The notes below the pieces were generated by a model. It was given only the letters and a program-made list of their open reading frames with translations, searched no databases and was not told the origin of the DNA. 64,000 bases of DNA, from positions 62,001-126,000 of the forward strand of contig NZ_BNEL01000001.1 in the NCBI RefSeq assembly GCF_018327685.1, written 5' to 3'. How positions within the stretch are numbered: the stretch's first letter is position 1; each line of letters begins with the position of its first letter. Origin of the DNA: Streptomyces sp. TS71-3. Its GTDB lineage: Bacteria > Actinomycetota > Actinomycetes > Streptomycetales > Streptomycetaceae. Below are positions 24,521 through 34,055 of the stretch, one piece after another. The position numbers and the translations under genes are program-made.

Positions 24521-25267
24521 TCAGGCGCCGGTGCTCGGCGAGCCGCCGGACGACGGGCTGTTCTGGGCGCCGCCCGTCGTGCCGTCGCCGGTGCCCGTGC
24601 CGCCGCCGTTCTGCGTGCCGCCCTGCGTACCCGGGTCGGCGGGGTTGCCCGACGCGCCGTCGGACGGGCTGCCCGAGGGCGAGCCGGACGGCGCGCCCGG
24701 TGCGCCGGACTGGCTCCCGGACGGGCTCGGGCTGCCGGTGGGCGCCTGGGGCAGCGTGCTCGGGCCCCACTTGCTGAAGTAGCTGTGCGCCGGCACCACG
24801 AAGGTGTCCAGCTTCACCTGGCCCGTGCCGCTGAACGTGAACGTGACGGGCTGCACGTTGCCGTCCTGCACCGACTCGCGGCCGGTGGCCAGCACCGCGG
24901 ACGCGTTGCCCTTGCCGCCGAGCAGCAGGGAGCCGCCCGCGGGAACCGTCAGCGGGCCCTTGCCCTTGGCGGGCTTGAGGTCGGCGGTCGCGCCGGAGCC
25001 CGGAAGGGTCACGGAGTCCAGCGTCTGGTCGGTGCGGCCGTTGTTGAAGAGGGTGGCCGAGATCACCGCCGGGCCCTTCGCGTCCAGCTTGGGCTGAGTG
25101 ATGATCAGGGCGTTCTGCACCTTGATGACGCCGACGGTGGTCGCGGCGTTGTCCGGCTTGACCTCCAGCGTCTGGGCGTTGGTGCCGACGCCGCACCCGG
25201 CGAGCGCGGCAATCGAGAACGCGAGGACGGTGGCGGCGAGAGCGCCGCGTCGAAGGCTGCGGCTCAC
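24521..25267 (-). CDS. Lipoprotein of unknown function
   Basis: 248 residues from ATG 25267. Signal peptide SLRRGALAATVLAFSIAALA with lipobox LAGC, so it is lipidated and surface-anchored. The middle (VGVIKVQNALIITQPKLDAK, AVISATLFNNGRTDQTLDSV) has an immunoglobulin-like beta pattern similar to DUF461-type copper-chaperone-like domains, but without Met/His metal ligands. The C-terminal 70 residues are Ser/Gly/Pro-rich. Its place between phoP and carD is conserved in Streptomyces; here the IS element occupies the divergent gap. Confidence 0.85.
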   Translation of the reverse strand: MSRSLRRGALAATVLAFSIAALAGCGVGTNAQTLEVKPDNAATTVGVIKVQNALIITQPKLDAKGPAVISATLFNNGRTDQTLDSVTLPGSGATADLKPAKGKGPLTVPAGGSLLLGGKGNASAVLATGRESVQDGNVQPVTFTFSGTGQVKLDTFVVPAHSYFSKWGPSTLPQAPTGSPSPSGSQSGAPGAPSGSPSGSPSDGASGNPADPGTQGGTQNGGGTGTGDGTTGGAQNSPSSGGSPSTGA

Positions 25268-25399
25268 GGCGGCGGCAACTCCTTGAACGTGGGCGGTAGG
25301 AACGTGGGCGACCGGGGGCGGGGACCGTCAGGACCCGACCGGTGTCTCAGCGGGCATAGGTTACCGAGCCGTCCATCACGCCCCGCACCCGACCCGCCC

Positions 25400-26952
25400 C
25401 TAGGTCCAATGCCGTTCGGTTAGCCGTATGGCGTGCTTGGCAATGGGTTGATCGCGATGTGGACGGTGGTTCTGTGGGTTCGGTGGTCGATGTCTCGGCC
25501 GACGGCGCGGTACTTGGAGTTGATCGCTCGTTTCTTCACGCGGGGCCGGGTTCGGTTGCGGCGGGCGGGCAGGAGGTCGTCGAGGATGGCGGTGCCGATC
25601 CGGCCGACGAGGTCGATCCGGGTGTGCGCGACGATGCCGGCGGCCCGGACGATCTGGTCTCGTGCTGCGTGGAGTGCGACGGTGAATGCTGCACGATCGG
25701 GGTCGATGTCGGGCCGGTGCAGGACGGCGTCGCTCATCGCGGTGCGTAATGCCTGGTAGGCGACCAGCAGTGCCCAGGTTTCCTGGGTGACGGCTGCTGG
25801 ATGGCGACCACGGAGGACCCTGCCGCCGAGGATGGTCGACTTCAGCTCGCAGTAGCTGGTCTCGATCTCCCAGCGTTCGTGGTAGAGCCTGGCCAGGGCG
25901 GCCGCGGGTGCCTCGTCGGGGTCGAGGAGGCTGGTGACGAGCCGGTAGGCGCAGTGGGTGACGGTGCGTATGGCGGCGTGGTCCGCGGGGGTGACGGTGA
26001 TCGTCGCGTCGATGACGCGGACGGTGACCTCGCCGATGCGGGAGAGGAACGTGCCGTCCGGCAGACGACGCAGGACCGGTAGCTTGAGTGCTGTGCTGTG
26101 GGTCTTGGCGCGTATGAGGAAGTCCGCGCCCGTGGAGGCGACCGTTTCCACGAAGGCGGTGGCCGAGAAGTTCCGGTCGCCCAGCAACAGCATCCCGGGC
26201 CGGAGTGTTCCGGTCGCGCCCGCGGTGGTGACCAGGCGGTCGGCGTAGGTCAGCTCCCCGGTCAGATCGGTGCCGAAGACGGCGTCTAGGAGGGTGCGGG
26301 TCCCGCAGGCCACCAGTGCGACCAGGCGCAGCATGGGGTAGCCGGCCGGCCCGTTCGGCCCGGCCTTCGCCTTCAGGAACACTGACAGGTTCGCGGGTGT
26401 GTCCGGCAGGGCGATCTGGGTGCCGTCGATTGCGACCACCAGCCTGCCCGCGAACCGTGCCGCCTGTGTCGCGGTCACTGCCGCGGGGCCTTTGACCAGG
26501 TCGAATAGGGCCTTCAACGGCTTGGGGCCCACCCGTCGCATCGCAGCCGTGATCGATGAAGGCGCCGGTGCGGGCAGCCGTAGGGGCAGCGAGGCCGTCA
26601 GCCGGGACCAGACCCGTGACCAGCCCAGGCCGGTGAACAACGCACCTGCGAGGAGGAGGTAGACCACCACCCGGGACGGCAGCCGCCGTATCCGAAGCTG
26701 CGGACCACCCGCGGACGCGAGTGCCTCGTCGACGAGGTCGAACGGAACAACCTGGGTCAACTCGCCCAGGTGCCCCACGGCCAGCACACCGGGAGCATGC
26801 GTAATGACAGAATCAGACACTGCAGCCCTTGTGGAGGAACACGAGTCTTGGCGGACCCGAGAACCACTACAAGGGCTGCACCCACACCACCAGCCGAAAC
26901 GCCGAGACTTGCGCCACCGGTCGAACCCTTAACCGAACGGCATTGGACCTAG
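25400..26952 (-). mobile_element. IS4-family insertion sequence
   Basis: A 1553-bp element with perfect terminal inverted repeats of 23 bp (left end begins CTAGGTCCAATGCCGTTCGG), enclosing one transposase gene whose stop codon lies inside the left repeat. No target-site duplication is visible (left flank GACCCGCCC, right flank CCGGCGTTC), although IS4 elements usually make one. Confidence 0.92.
25420..26820 (-). CDS. IS4-family DDE transposase
   Basis: 466 residues. IS4-type N-terminal domain (FDLVDEALASAGGPQLRIRR, LPSRVVVYLLLAGALF), then the RNase-H-like core with Asp in VVAIDGTQIALPDT, Asp in LLGDRNFSA, and the YREK motif around the catalytic Glu in LYHERWEIETSYCELKS (Y-2-R-3-E-6-K spacing is exact). 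No frameshift or stop, so it could be active. It lies between the lipoprotein and carD. Confidence 0.95.
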   Translation of the reverse strand: MSDSVITHAPGVLAVGHLGELTQVVPFDLVDEALASAGGPQLRIRRLPSRVVVYLLLAGALFTGLGWSRVWSRLTASLPLRLPAPAPSSITAAMRRVGPKPLKALFDLVKGPAAVTATQAARFAGRLVVAIDGTQIALPDTPANLSVFLKAKAGPNGPAGYPMLRLVALVACGTRTLLDAVFGTDLTGELTYADRLVTTAGATGTLRPGMLLLGDRNFSATAFVETVASTGADFLIRAKTHSTALKLPVLRRLPDGTFLSRIGEVTVRVIDATITVTPADHAAIRTVTHCAYRLVTSLLDPDEAPAAALARLYHERWEIETSYCELKSTILGGRVLRGRHPAAVTQETWALLVAYQALRTAMSDAVLHRPDIDPDRAAFTVALHAARDQIVRAAGIVAHTRIDLVGRIGTAILDDLLPARRNRTRPRVKKRAINSKYRAVGRDIDHRTHRTTVHIAINPLPSTPYG

Positions 26953-27336
26953 CCGGCGTTCCCTGGGTCGGCCGTCGTCCGCCCGGGGCGCACCGCGGCC
27001 TCAAGGGCGCCCGGATGCCCGCTCCCCGGATGAGGGCCCTCCCGCGACGGCCGCCGGCGCGCTCCCGCGTGGCGCGCCCGCGCGTCCCGGCCCGCGGCGA
27101 GCGTCCGAGCCGTCGGCGCGCATGCCCTCCGCGGCGCCGGGAAGAGGGTGCCGTTCTCTGCCGTGAAGGCGCGGTTATTCGGGGCGGTTGTGCCCGTACG
27201 CGGTGCCCCCGGATGTCGCCCCGGGCCGGTACCGCTGTGTTCATGCTGTGTTCGTCGTGGGGCCCCTGTTCGTCTTTCACATAAGAGAGGTGGACGGTGG
27301 CCCGTGGATTTCCGGTAAGGAATGCACGGAGGCGGC

Positions 27337-27369
27337 AGAATTGATCAACCGGCGGCCGTGATCAATTCT
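27337..27369. promoter_or_regulatory. AT-rich dyad upstream of carD
   Basis: AGAATTGATCA and TGATCAATTCT form a perfect 11-bp inverted repeat around 11 nt, about 300 bp before carD. It stands out in this GC-rich genome; operator or structured element. Confidence 0.4.
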
Positions 27370-27632
27370 CGAATCGGTTCGGATGTGACTGCGGTCGCCG
27401 AACGGAGTAGCGGAAGCGGCCTCCGGTGAATCCGACAAAACGGGACGTTCGGCCGCTTGGATCAACCCTTCAGCGTGATGGGCGCCCCGCTTTCCCGCTC
27501 CCCGTACAACCGCTCCGACCTGCGAATTCCTGGTTCCGGAGCGGCCTCCAAGCACGTTACCGAGGCTGTTGTCAAGCCCTGAGATATGCCCTGACCTGCG
27601 AAAACGCCATTCAGAAGACGCCGTTCTCGTGT

Positions 27633-27638
27633 TACCCT
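27633..27638 (+). promoter_or_regulatory. -10 box of the carD promoter
   Basis: TACCCT, 29 bp before ATG 27667, leaving a short leader that contains GGAAGGGG about 10 nt from the start. Confidence 0.5.
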
Positions 27639-27666
27639 GGATAGCCACGGAAGGGGTACCTGTCAC

Positions 27667-28149
27667 ATGACGTTCAAGGTTGGCGACACCGTGGTCTATC
27701 CCCATCACGGGGCCGCGCTGATCGAGGCCATCGAAACTCGCCAGATCAAAGGCGTGGACAAGACCTACTTGGTGCTGAAGGTCGCCCAGGGCGACTTGAC
27801 GGTGCGTGTGCCAGCGGACAATGCGGAGTTCGTGGGCGTGCGCGATGTGGTCGGTCAGGACGGGCTCGACCGGGTCTTCGAGGTGCTCCGCGCGCCGTAC
27901 GCAGAGGAGCCCACCAACTGGTCCCGTCGCTACAAGGCAAATCTCGAGAAGCTCGCCTCCGGCGATGTCATCAAGGTGGCGGAAGTGGTCCGCGACCTCT
28001 GGCGCCGTGAGCGTGAGCGCGGACTCTCCGCAGGCGAGAAGCGCATGCTGGCCAAGGCCCGGCAGATCCTGGTCAGCGAGCTCGCCCTCGCGGAGAACAC
28101 CAACGAGGACAAGGCCGAGGCCCTGCTCGACGAGGTTCTCGCGTCCTGA
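27667..28149 (+). CDS. carD: CarD-family transcription regulator
   Basis: 160 residues. The N-terminal Tudor-like RNA-polymerase-interacting domain is [20 protein letters not shown] through [20 protein letters not shown]; the C-terminal helical DNA-binding domain has [40 protein letters not shown] and [20 protein letters not shown]. CarD binds RNAP beta at promoters and stabilises the open complex, especially at rRNA promoters. It has its own promoter and is followed by two hairpins. Length and motifs fit the family fully. Confidence 0.96.
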   Translation: MTFKVGDTVVYPHHGAALIEAIETRQIKGVDKTYLVLKVAQGDLTVRVPADNAEFVGVRDVVGQDGLDRVFEVLRAPYAEEPTNWSRRYKANLEKLASGDVIKVAEVVRDLWRRERERGLSAGEKRMLAKARQILVSELALAENTNEDKAEALLDEVLAS

Positions 28150-28190
28150 CACCCATGCCGTCGTCCTGACCTGACGTACGCAGTGCCGCG

Positions 28191-28222
28191 GTGCCCGACA
28201 AGCGTCAGCTGTAGCCGGGCAC
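28191..28222 (+). terminator. Weak hairpin after carD
   Basis: GTGCCCG / CGGGCAC 7-bp stem with an 18-nt loop, 42 bp after the stop. Confidence 0.35.
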
Positions 28223-28319
28223 TGTGGCATGTCCGGCCTGTTCCGCCCCGTCTCCGGTCTCCGGCTCTCGGTGGCGCGGCGCGCGGTGCGGCCGGCGGAT
28301 GTGACGGGTGCACCTGTAC

Positions 28320-28344
28320 GGAGCCCGGCCGGTGGCCGGGCTCC
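28320..28344 (+). terminator. Strong hairpin after carD
   Basis: Perfect 11-bp stem GGAGCCCGGCC / GGCCGGGCTCC with a 3-nt loop, 170 bp after the carD stop. Confidence 0.7.
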
Positions 28345-29205
28345 TCGGGTCGGGCTTCAGAGCCGGACGTTCTTGTATCAGGCCAGGTCAGGCCAGCTCT
28401 TCTATCAGGCCAGGTCCAGGCCGGCTCAGGGCATGTCCGCGAGGTGCGGCGGCGCAGCGGGCGCGCGTCCTTGGCTGTCGCCTGTCCATGAGGCGGTCCA
28501 TGCGGCTCTGCGATGCGTCCACGGTGCCACGGCAGTGCCTCCGGTTCGGCCTCGGTCCCCAGGTGGAGGTCCGAAGCCCGAGCCCGTCGGATCGCGGGAC
28601 GCAGAGCACGTCTCCGGTCGGGGTTGCCGAGATGATCTCCGCGCTGATCTGATTGACCTGATGATCTCCATGGGTGCCGGCCCGTGGTCTCCAAGGGAGA
28701 AGATCACCTCGGCCGGACGGATCCCATCAGTCGCCTCGGGGGCTCCTGTGACCGAAATCACTCGACCATCCGACGGCCACCACCACTCGAACGGTGCCGG
28801 CGGCCGCCTGACGGCAGTCCTCGGCGACCGGAGGGCGCACGAAACGGCCCTGACCCCACCGCTCGACTCACCGGAATCCCGCGCGGCCGGCGCCTCGGCG
28901 CCGATCCGCCCGCGGTCGACCCCGGCCGTCATGCCTGTGGTGGCCGGCGCCGGGTCTGTCCGGTGCTGCGGAACGTGCAGTACGGTCCGGACCGCCGGTC
29001 GTCCCACCGGGTCCATGAACCATGTCACTCACAGCCGGTGCTGCTCCGACGGGCGACTCGCTTCGCCGCCGGAGCCCGCCGGCTGGCGTGCCGGGCCCGG
29101 GCAGTCGCCTCGACCGGTTTCACGGAAGGGGCCGGTCAAGGCATCGCACCCGGCACGGTGAGGCCATACCCATCCCGCCCGAGCGTACAAACCTGAACGG
29201 AACCG
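28345..29205. other. Unassigned region between carD and ispD
   Basis: About 860 bp. TATCAGGCCAGGTC occurs twice (28376 and 28403). Several frames stay open, as everywhere in this GC-rich DNA, but none has a ribosome site plus recognisable protein. I see no RNA gene. Confidence 0.45.
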
Positions 29206-30069
29206 ATGACTGACGATTCCCGTCCGGTGCGGACCGGCGACTCGCCCCGTCCGACCAGCACCGGCGCCCCGCTCGCCGCCGGCAGCGGCGCCCCCGTGAC
29301 CGACCTCACAACCGACCCCGCCGCCGCCCCGGGCGCGCGCACTCCTCGCACCGCGGCCGTGATCCCCGCCGCCGGCCGCGGCGTGCGGCTCGGGCCCGGC
29401 GCCCCCAAGGCGCTCCGGGTGCTCAGCGGCGTCCCGATGCTGGTGCACGCGGCCCGTGCGCTGGCCGCCTCCCGCGCCGTCCAGCTCGTCGTGGTCGTCG
29501 CCCCGCCCGACGGCGCCCCCGAGGTCAAGAGCCTGCTCGACGCCCACGCGCTCCCCGAGCGCGCGGACGTCGTCGTGGTGCCCGGCGGCGACACCCGCCA
29601 GGAGTCCGTGAAACTGGGCCTGGACGTGCTGCCCCCCGACATCGAGATCGTGCTCGTGCACGACGCGGCGCGCCCCCTGGTGCCCGTCGAGACGGTCGAC
29701 GCGGTCATCCAGGCGGTGCGCGAGGGCGCGCCGGCCGTGGTGCCCGCCCTGCCGCTCGCCGACACCGTCAAGGAGGTCGGGCCCTGCGGCCCCGGCGAGC
29801 CCGAGCCGGTCGTCGCCACCCCCGAGCGGGCCAGGCTGCGCGCCGTGCAGACCCCGCAGGGCTTCCGCCGCACCACCCTCGTGCGCGCCCACGAGACCGT
29901 CGAGGTCAGCGGCGAGGGCGCGACCGACGACGCCGGCATGGTGGAGCGGCTCGGCGAGCCGGTCGTCCTCGTGCCGGGCCACGAGGAGGCGTTCAAGGTG
30001 ACCCGGCCGCTCGACCTCGTCCTCGCCGAGGCCGTGCTCGCCCGCAGGAGGGCCAAGGATGAGTTTTGA
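29206..30069 (+). CDS. ispD: 2-C-methyl-D-erythritol 4-phosphate cytidylyltransferase
   Basis: 287 residues; makes CDP-methylerythritol from MEP and CTP in the non-mevalonate isoprenoid pathway. After a 45-residue disordered N-terminus (not in most IspDs) comes the nucleotide-binding motif [20 protein letters not shown], then [36 protein letters not shown] and [12 protein letters not shown]. The stop lies 11 nt inside ispF, so the two are coupled. Confidence 0.95.
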   Translation: MTDDSRPVRTGDSPRPTSTGAPLAAGSGAPVTDLTTDPAAAPGARTPRTAAVIPAAGRGVRLGPGAPKALRVLSGVPMLVHAARALAASRAVQLVVVVAPPDGAPEVKSLLDAHALPERADVVVVPGGDTRQESVKLGLDVLPPDIEIVLVHDAARPLVPVETVDAVIQAVREGAPAVVPALPLADTVKEVGPCGPGEPEPVVATPERARLRAVQTPQGFRRTTLVRAHETVEVSGEGATDDAGMVERLGEPVVLVPGHEEAFKVTRPLDLVLAEAVLARRRAKDEF

Positions 30070-30784
30070 GACACTTTCCGGCCGCGCTCAGATGGCCGGA
30101 TCCGGCTCTGGATCCGGCCTTGGAACCGGCTCTGGATCCACCCCTGAGGGCGGCGATTCCCGCCACCCGGACCCCTCCGGCGCCACCGCCCCGGAATCCG
30201 CCGCCTCCGGCACCGCACCCGCCGCTGACACCGCACCCGTCTCCGCCGGCGCCGGCGCCCGCGCCGTCCCGCCGCTCCCGCGGATCGGCGTCGGCACCGA
30301 CGTGCACGCCTTCGAGAAGGGCCGCGAGCTGTGGTGCGCGGGACTGCTCTGGGACGAGCGCGCCAGCGAGGGGTACGGCCTCGCCGGGCACTCCGACGGC
30401 GATGTGGCCGCGCACGCCGCCTGCGACGCGCTGTTCTCCGCGGCCGGCATCGGCGACCTCGGCGCGCACTTCGGCACCGACCGCCCCGAGTGGGCCGGCG
30501 CCTCCGGTGTGACCCTGCTCGCGGAGGCGGCCCGGATCGTCCGCGCCGCCGGCTTCGCGATCGGCAACGTCTCCGTGCAGGTCATCGGCGTCCGGCCCAA
30601 GATCGGCAAGCGCCGGGACGAGGCCCAGAAGGCGCTCGGCGCCGCGGCGGGCGCACCCGTCGCCGTCTCCGGAACCACATCGGACGGGCTCGGCCTGACC
30701 GGCCGTGGCGAGGGCCTGGCCGCGATCGCCACGGCCCTCGTCGTGCCGACCGGGCAGGGGCCCGGGGAGCGTCCCACGGGCTGA
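30059..30784 (+). CDS. ispF: 2-C-methyl-D-erythritol 2,4-cyclodiphosphate synthase
   Basis: 241 residues from ATG 30059 (AGGAGG upstream), overlapping ispD. The catalytic part begins near residue 75: [20 protein letters not shown] (metal-binding Asp and His), [40 protein letters not shown], and [20 protein letters not shown]. It cyclises CDP-ME-2-phosphate to MEcPP with loss of CMP. The first 70 residues are a Gly/Ser/Ala-rich extension absent from ordinary IspFs of about 160 residues; it may be a disordered spacer left from an IspD-IspF fusion-like arrangement. Confidence 0.95.
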   Translation: MSFETLSGRAQMAGSGSGSGLGTGSGSTPEGGDSRHPDPSGATAPESAASGTAPAADTAPVSAGAGARAVPPLPRIGVGTDVHAFEKGRELWCAGLLWDERASEGYGLAGHSDGDVAAHAACDALFSAAGIGDLGAHFGTDRPEWAGASGVTLLAEAARIVRAAGFAIGNVSVQVIGVRPKIGKRRDEAQKALGAAAGAPVAVSGTTSDGLGLTGRGEGLAAIATALVVPTGQGPGERPTG

Positions 30785-31157
30785 TCGCGCAGGGCCCGGG
30801 GAGCTCCCGCCCGCGGAACCTCCCGCACCTCGACCGCACCCGGCCCGCAGGACCTCCCGCACCCCGACCGCACCAGCCCCGCGGCACCCGCCCCCGGCAA
30901 CGGCGCCAGGCGGCCGCCGGGCACCCGCCGTTCGCCGCCCGCCCGGACCTGGCGCCGGCGCCGCGCCAACAGGGCGCGCACGCTGCCCCGTCCGGTGCGG
31001 GCTGGGCCGGGGCGCGCGGGGCGTGCGGGGCGCGTACGCCCCAGCCGTCACACCCGCCCATGCCGTAGTCATGTGCCACTCGGCGCGATTCCGTCGCACC
31101 TCGACGAAACCGCCACGACTGTTACCAAGGACGACCCGGGGTGCTGCCCCGGCCCAC
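30785..31157. other. Intergenic region before cysS
   Basis: About 370 bp of C-rich low-complexity DNA with two degenerate 38-bp copies around 30808-30880 (CTCCCGCACC-CGACCGCACC). No gene seen. Confidence 0.45.
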
Positions 31158-31163
31158 TACCCT
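31158..31163 (+). promoter_or_regulatory. -10 box of the leaderless cysS promoter
   Basis: TACCCT, then GTAGGG and GTG 31170. Confidence 0.6.
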
Positions 31164-31169
31164 GTAGGG

Positions 31170-32570
31170 GTGACCATTCGCCTGTACGACACCAGCGCCC
31201 GGCAGATCCGTGACTTCACCCCGCTAGTGCCGGGCTGTGTCTCGATCTACCTCTGCGGCGCGACCGTGCAGGCCGCTCCGCACATCGGGCACATCCGCTC
31301 CGGCCTGAACTTCGACATCCTGCGCCGCTGGCTCGCCTACCGCGGCTACGACGTCACGTTCATCCGGAACGTCACGGACATCGACGACAAGATCATCCGC
31401 AAGGCGGCCGAGCAGAACCGCCCCTGGTGGGCCATCGGCTACGAGAACGAACGCGCCTTCAACGACGGCTACCAGGCCCTCGGCTGCCTGCCGCCGACCA
31501 ACGAGCCGCGGGCCACCGGCCACATCACCGAGATGGTGGAGATGATGCGCCGTCTCATCGAGAACGGCCACGCCTACGAGGCCGACGGGAACGTCTACTT
31601 CGACGTCAAGTCGTTCCCCGAGTACCTCCAGCTCTCCAACCAGGACCTGGACAACCTCCTCCAGCCGGAGGGCGAGGGCGAGACCGGCAAGCGGGACCCG
31701 CGCGACTTCGCCATGTGGAAGGCGGCCAAGCCCGGCGAGCCGAGCTGGGAGACGCCCTGGGGCCCCGGCCGTCCCGGCTGGCACCTGGAGTGCTCGGCCA
31801 TGGCGCACAAGTACCTCGGCAGGGTCTTCGACATCCACGGCGGCGGCATCGACCTGATCTTCCCGCACCACGAGAACGAGATCGCCCAGGCCAAGGCCTA
31901 CGGCGACGAGTTCGCGCGGTACTGGCTGCACAACTCCTGGGTCACCATGAGCGGCGAGAAGATGTCCAAGTCGCTCGGCAACTCCGTGCTGGTCGGCGAG
32001 ATGGTCAAGCGCTGGCGGCCCATCGTGCTCCGCTACTACCTGGGCACGCCGCACTACCGCTCGACCATCGAGTACAGCGAGGAGGCGCTGCGCGAGGCCG
32101 AGTCCGCGTTCGCGCGGATCGAGGGCTTCGTGCAGCGGGTCACGGAGAAGGCCGGCAAGACGGTACGCCCGGCCGACGAGGTGCCGCCGTCCTTCGCCGA
32201 GGCGATGGACGAGGACCTCGGCGTCCCGGGGGCCCTGGCCGTGGTGCACACCACCGTCCGGCAGGGCAACAGCGCGCTCGCCGCCGACGACAAGGAAGAG
32301 GCCGTCGCCCGGCTCGCCGAGGTGCGGGCCATGCTCGGCGTCCTCGGCCTCGACCCGCTCGACGCCCACTGGTCCGAGGAGAACGACCGCAGCGAGGACC
32401 TGCACGGCGTCGTCGACACGCTGGTCCGGCTCGTGCTCCAGCAGCGCGAGTCCGCCCGGGCCCGCAAGGACTGGGCGGTCGCGGACGCGATCCGCGACCA
32501 GCTCAACCAGTCGGGGCTGGTCATCGAGGACGGCCCGCAGGGCCCGCGCTGGACCCTCGGACCGCGCTGA
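31170..32570 (+). CDS. cysS: Cysteinyl-tRNA synthetase
   Basis: 466 residues from GTG 31170, fixed by the leaderless promoter although the frame is open for 465 bp upstream. Zinc ligand Cys29 and HIGH motif (38-41) in [38 protein letters not shown] and [10 protein letters not shown], and KMSKS at 264-268. The C-terminal helical domain recognises tRNA-Cys. It is the class I enzyme for protein synthesis; the mycothiol ligase MshC is a paralogue but is shorter and lacks this full C-terminal anticodon domain. Confidence 0.97.
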   Translation: MTIRLYDTSARQIRDFTPLVPGCVSIYLCGATVQAAPHIGHIRSGLNFDILRRWLAYRGYDVTFIRNVTDIDDKIIRKAAEQNRPWWAIGYENERAFNDGYQALGCLPPTNEPRATGHITEMVEMMRRLIENGHAYEADGNVYFDVKSFPEYLQLSNQDLDNLLQPEGEGETGKRDPRDFAMWKAAKPGEPSWETPWGPGRPGWHLECSAMAHKYLGRVFDIHGGGIDLIFPHHENEIAQAKAYGDEFARYWLHNSWVTMSGEKMSKSLGNSVLVGEMVKRWRPIVLRYYLGTPHYRSTIEYSEEALREAESAFARIEGFVQRVTEKAGKTVRPADEVPPSFAEAMDEDLGVPGALAVVHTTVRQGNSALAADDKEEAVARLAEVRAMLGVLGLDPLDAHWSEENDRSEDLHGVVDTLVRLVLQQRESARARKDWAVADAIRDQLNQSGLVIEDGPQGPRWTLGPR

Positions 32571-32705
32571 CCCGCTGCCGACCCGCGTTCCACCAGGCCT
32601 CGGGGGGTTCCACACCGCCCGGGGCCTGCCCCGCGCCGCCGGTCCGCCGGCCGGCGAGGGCCCCGGACGCACGCGCGCGTGCCGGGGACGGCAGACTTTT
32701 CCCCT

Positions 32706-32784
32706 ACCCCGACACCTCCGCACCCCGACACCTCCGCACCCCGACAGTCCCGCACCCCGACAGTCCCGCACCCCGACGGTCGCC
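32706..32784. repeat. 16-bp tandem repeat between cysS and rlmB
   Basis: Five copies of ACCCCGACACCTCCGC or ACCCCGACAGTCCCGC, followed to about 32835 by related 11- and 15-bp units (ATCCCGACGTCGTC). It occupies half of the 300-bp gap and lies in the rlmB 5' region. Confidence 0.85.
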
Positions 32785-32870
32785 ATCCCGACCACACCCC
32801 GACCACACCCCGACGTCGTCATCCCGACGTCGTCATCCGCACTCACAGAGACAGGCAGGTCTTCCACGTC

Positions 32871-33812
32871 ATGGCCGCACACAACCGTCGCATGTCCGGC
32901 AAGAAGGGCGCACAGGTCGGCAGCGGTGGCAAGCGGCGCCGCGGCCTGGAGGGCAAGGGCCCCACGCCGCCCGCCGAGATGCGCAAGGGACACGTCAAGA
33001 ACCGCCTCGCCAACGCCAAGGCCAAGCGCGCCGCGGGCCGCCCCAAGCCGACCCGCACCGGCGGCAAGCAGTCCTCCGAGTACGTCGTCGGCCGCAACCC
33101 GGTCTTCGAGGCGCTCCGCGAGGGCGTGCCCGCGTCCACGCTCTACGTCCAGCAGTTCATCGACAACGACGAGCGGGTGCGCGAGGCGCTCAAGCTCGCC
33201 TCCGAACGGAGCGGCCTGCACCTGCTGGAGGCGCCGCGCCCCGAGCTGGACCGGATGACCGGCGGCATCAACCACCAGGGCCTCGTCCTCCAGATCCCGC
33301 CGTACGAGTACGCGCACCCCGAGGACCTCCTGGACGCCGCGGCCGACGAGGGCGAGGACCCCCTGATCGTCGCGCTCGACGGCGTCACCGACCCCCGCAA
33401 CCTGGGCGCCGCCGTCCGCTCCGTCAGCGCCTTCGGCGGGCACGGCGTGGTGGTCCCGGAGCGGCGCGCGGCCGGCATGACCGCCGGCGCGTGGAAGACG
33501 TCCGCGGGCACCGCCGCCCGCACCCCCGTGGCCCGCGCCACCAACCTCACCCGCACCCTCACCGAGTACAAGAAGGCCGGCCTGGTCGTGGTCGGCCTCG
33601 CCGCGGACGGCGAGGCCGAGATCGACGAACTCGACGTGTTCGACGGCCCCGTCGTCATCGTCATCGGCAGCGAGGGCAAGGGCCTGTCCCGCCTCGTCGG
33701 CGAGACCTGCGACGTACGGGCGCGGATCCCGATGCCCGGCGGTGCGGAGTCGCTGAACGCGGGCGTGGCCACCGGGATCGTCCTCTACGAGGCGGCTCGC
33801 CGCCGGGCGTAG
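32871..33812 (+). CDS. rlmB: 23S rRNA (guanosine-2'-O-)-methyltransferase RlmB/TrmH family
   Basis: 313 residues from ATG 32871. A 60-residue Lys/Arg-rich N-terminus (NRRMSGKKGAQVGSGGKRRR) precedes the SpoU substrate-binding domain (YVVGRNPVFEALREGVPAST) and the knotted SPOUT domain with motif 1 DPRNLGAAVRSVSAFGGHGV, motif 2 IVIGSEGKGLSRL and motif 3 ESLNAGVATGIVLYEAARR. The family 2'-O-methylates rRNA. Adjacent to cysS as in other actinomycetes. Confidence 0.93.
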   Translation: MAAHNRRMSGKKGAQVGSGGKRRRGLEGKGPTPPAEMRKGHVKNRLANAKAKRAAGRPKPTRTGGKQSSEYVVGRNPVFEALREGVPASTLYVQQFIDNDERVREALKLASERSGLHLLEAPRPELDRMTGGINHQGLVLQIPPYEYAHPEDLLDAAADEGEDPLIVALDGVTDPRNLGAAVRSVSAFGGHGVVVPERRAAGMTAGAWKTSAGTAARTPVARATNLTRTLTEYKKAGLVVVGLAADGEAEIDELDVFDGPVVIVIGSEGKGLSRLVGETCDVRARIPMPGGAESLNAGVATGIVLYEAARRRA

Positions 33813-34055
33813 GCGGCGGGCGGCCGGGACCGGCGGTGGCCGGCCGGGACCGGCGGTGAGCGCTCGGCGTTCCGTGAGCGCCGCGCGCGCCGGGGCCAGG
33901 CCACGGGCAACGGGGCTGTGGCGGCCCGCAACCCGGCGCGTCACCCGCGTGCACGCCCCCGCCGCCACGGGTACGGGGCCGCTGCCTGGGCGGACGCCCG
34001 CGCGACCGATCCCCGTGGGTCAAGGCAGTGTCCTCCTGGCGTGTCACTCGGTTAG

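Larger units (their letters stand above)
26953..27666. other. carD upstream region
   Basis: 714 bp without a convincing gene: GC-rich DNA to about 27280, then an AT-richer stretch containing an 11-bp dyad and the carD promoter. Before the IS insertion this would have joined the lipoprotein promoter region. Confidence 0.5.

Noticed and set aside
27426..27644. 72-codon frame upstream of carD
   Set aside because: Overlaps the carD promoter, no ribosome site, no similarity pattern.
28229..29161. 310-codon rightward frame between carD and ispD
   Set aside because: No ribosome site, no recognisable domain, frames open in several registers at once; kept only as an unassigned region.
31224..33968. 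914-codon leftward frame across cysS and rlmB
   Set aside because: Antisense shadow of two clearly identified genes.
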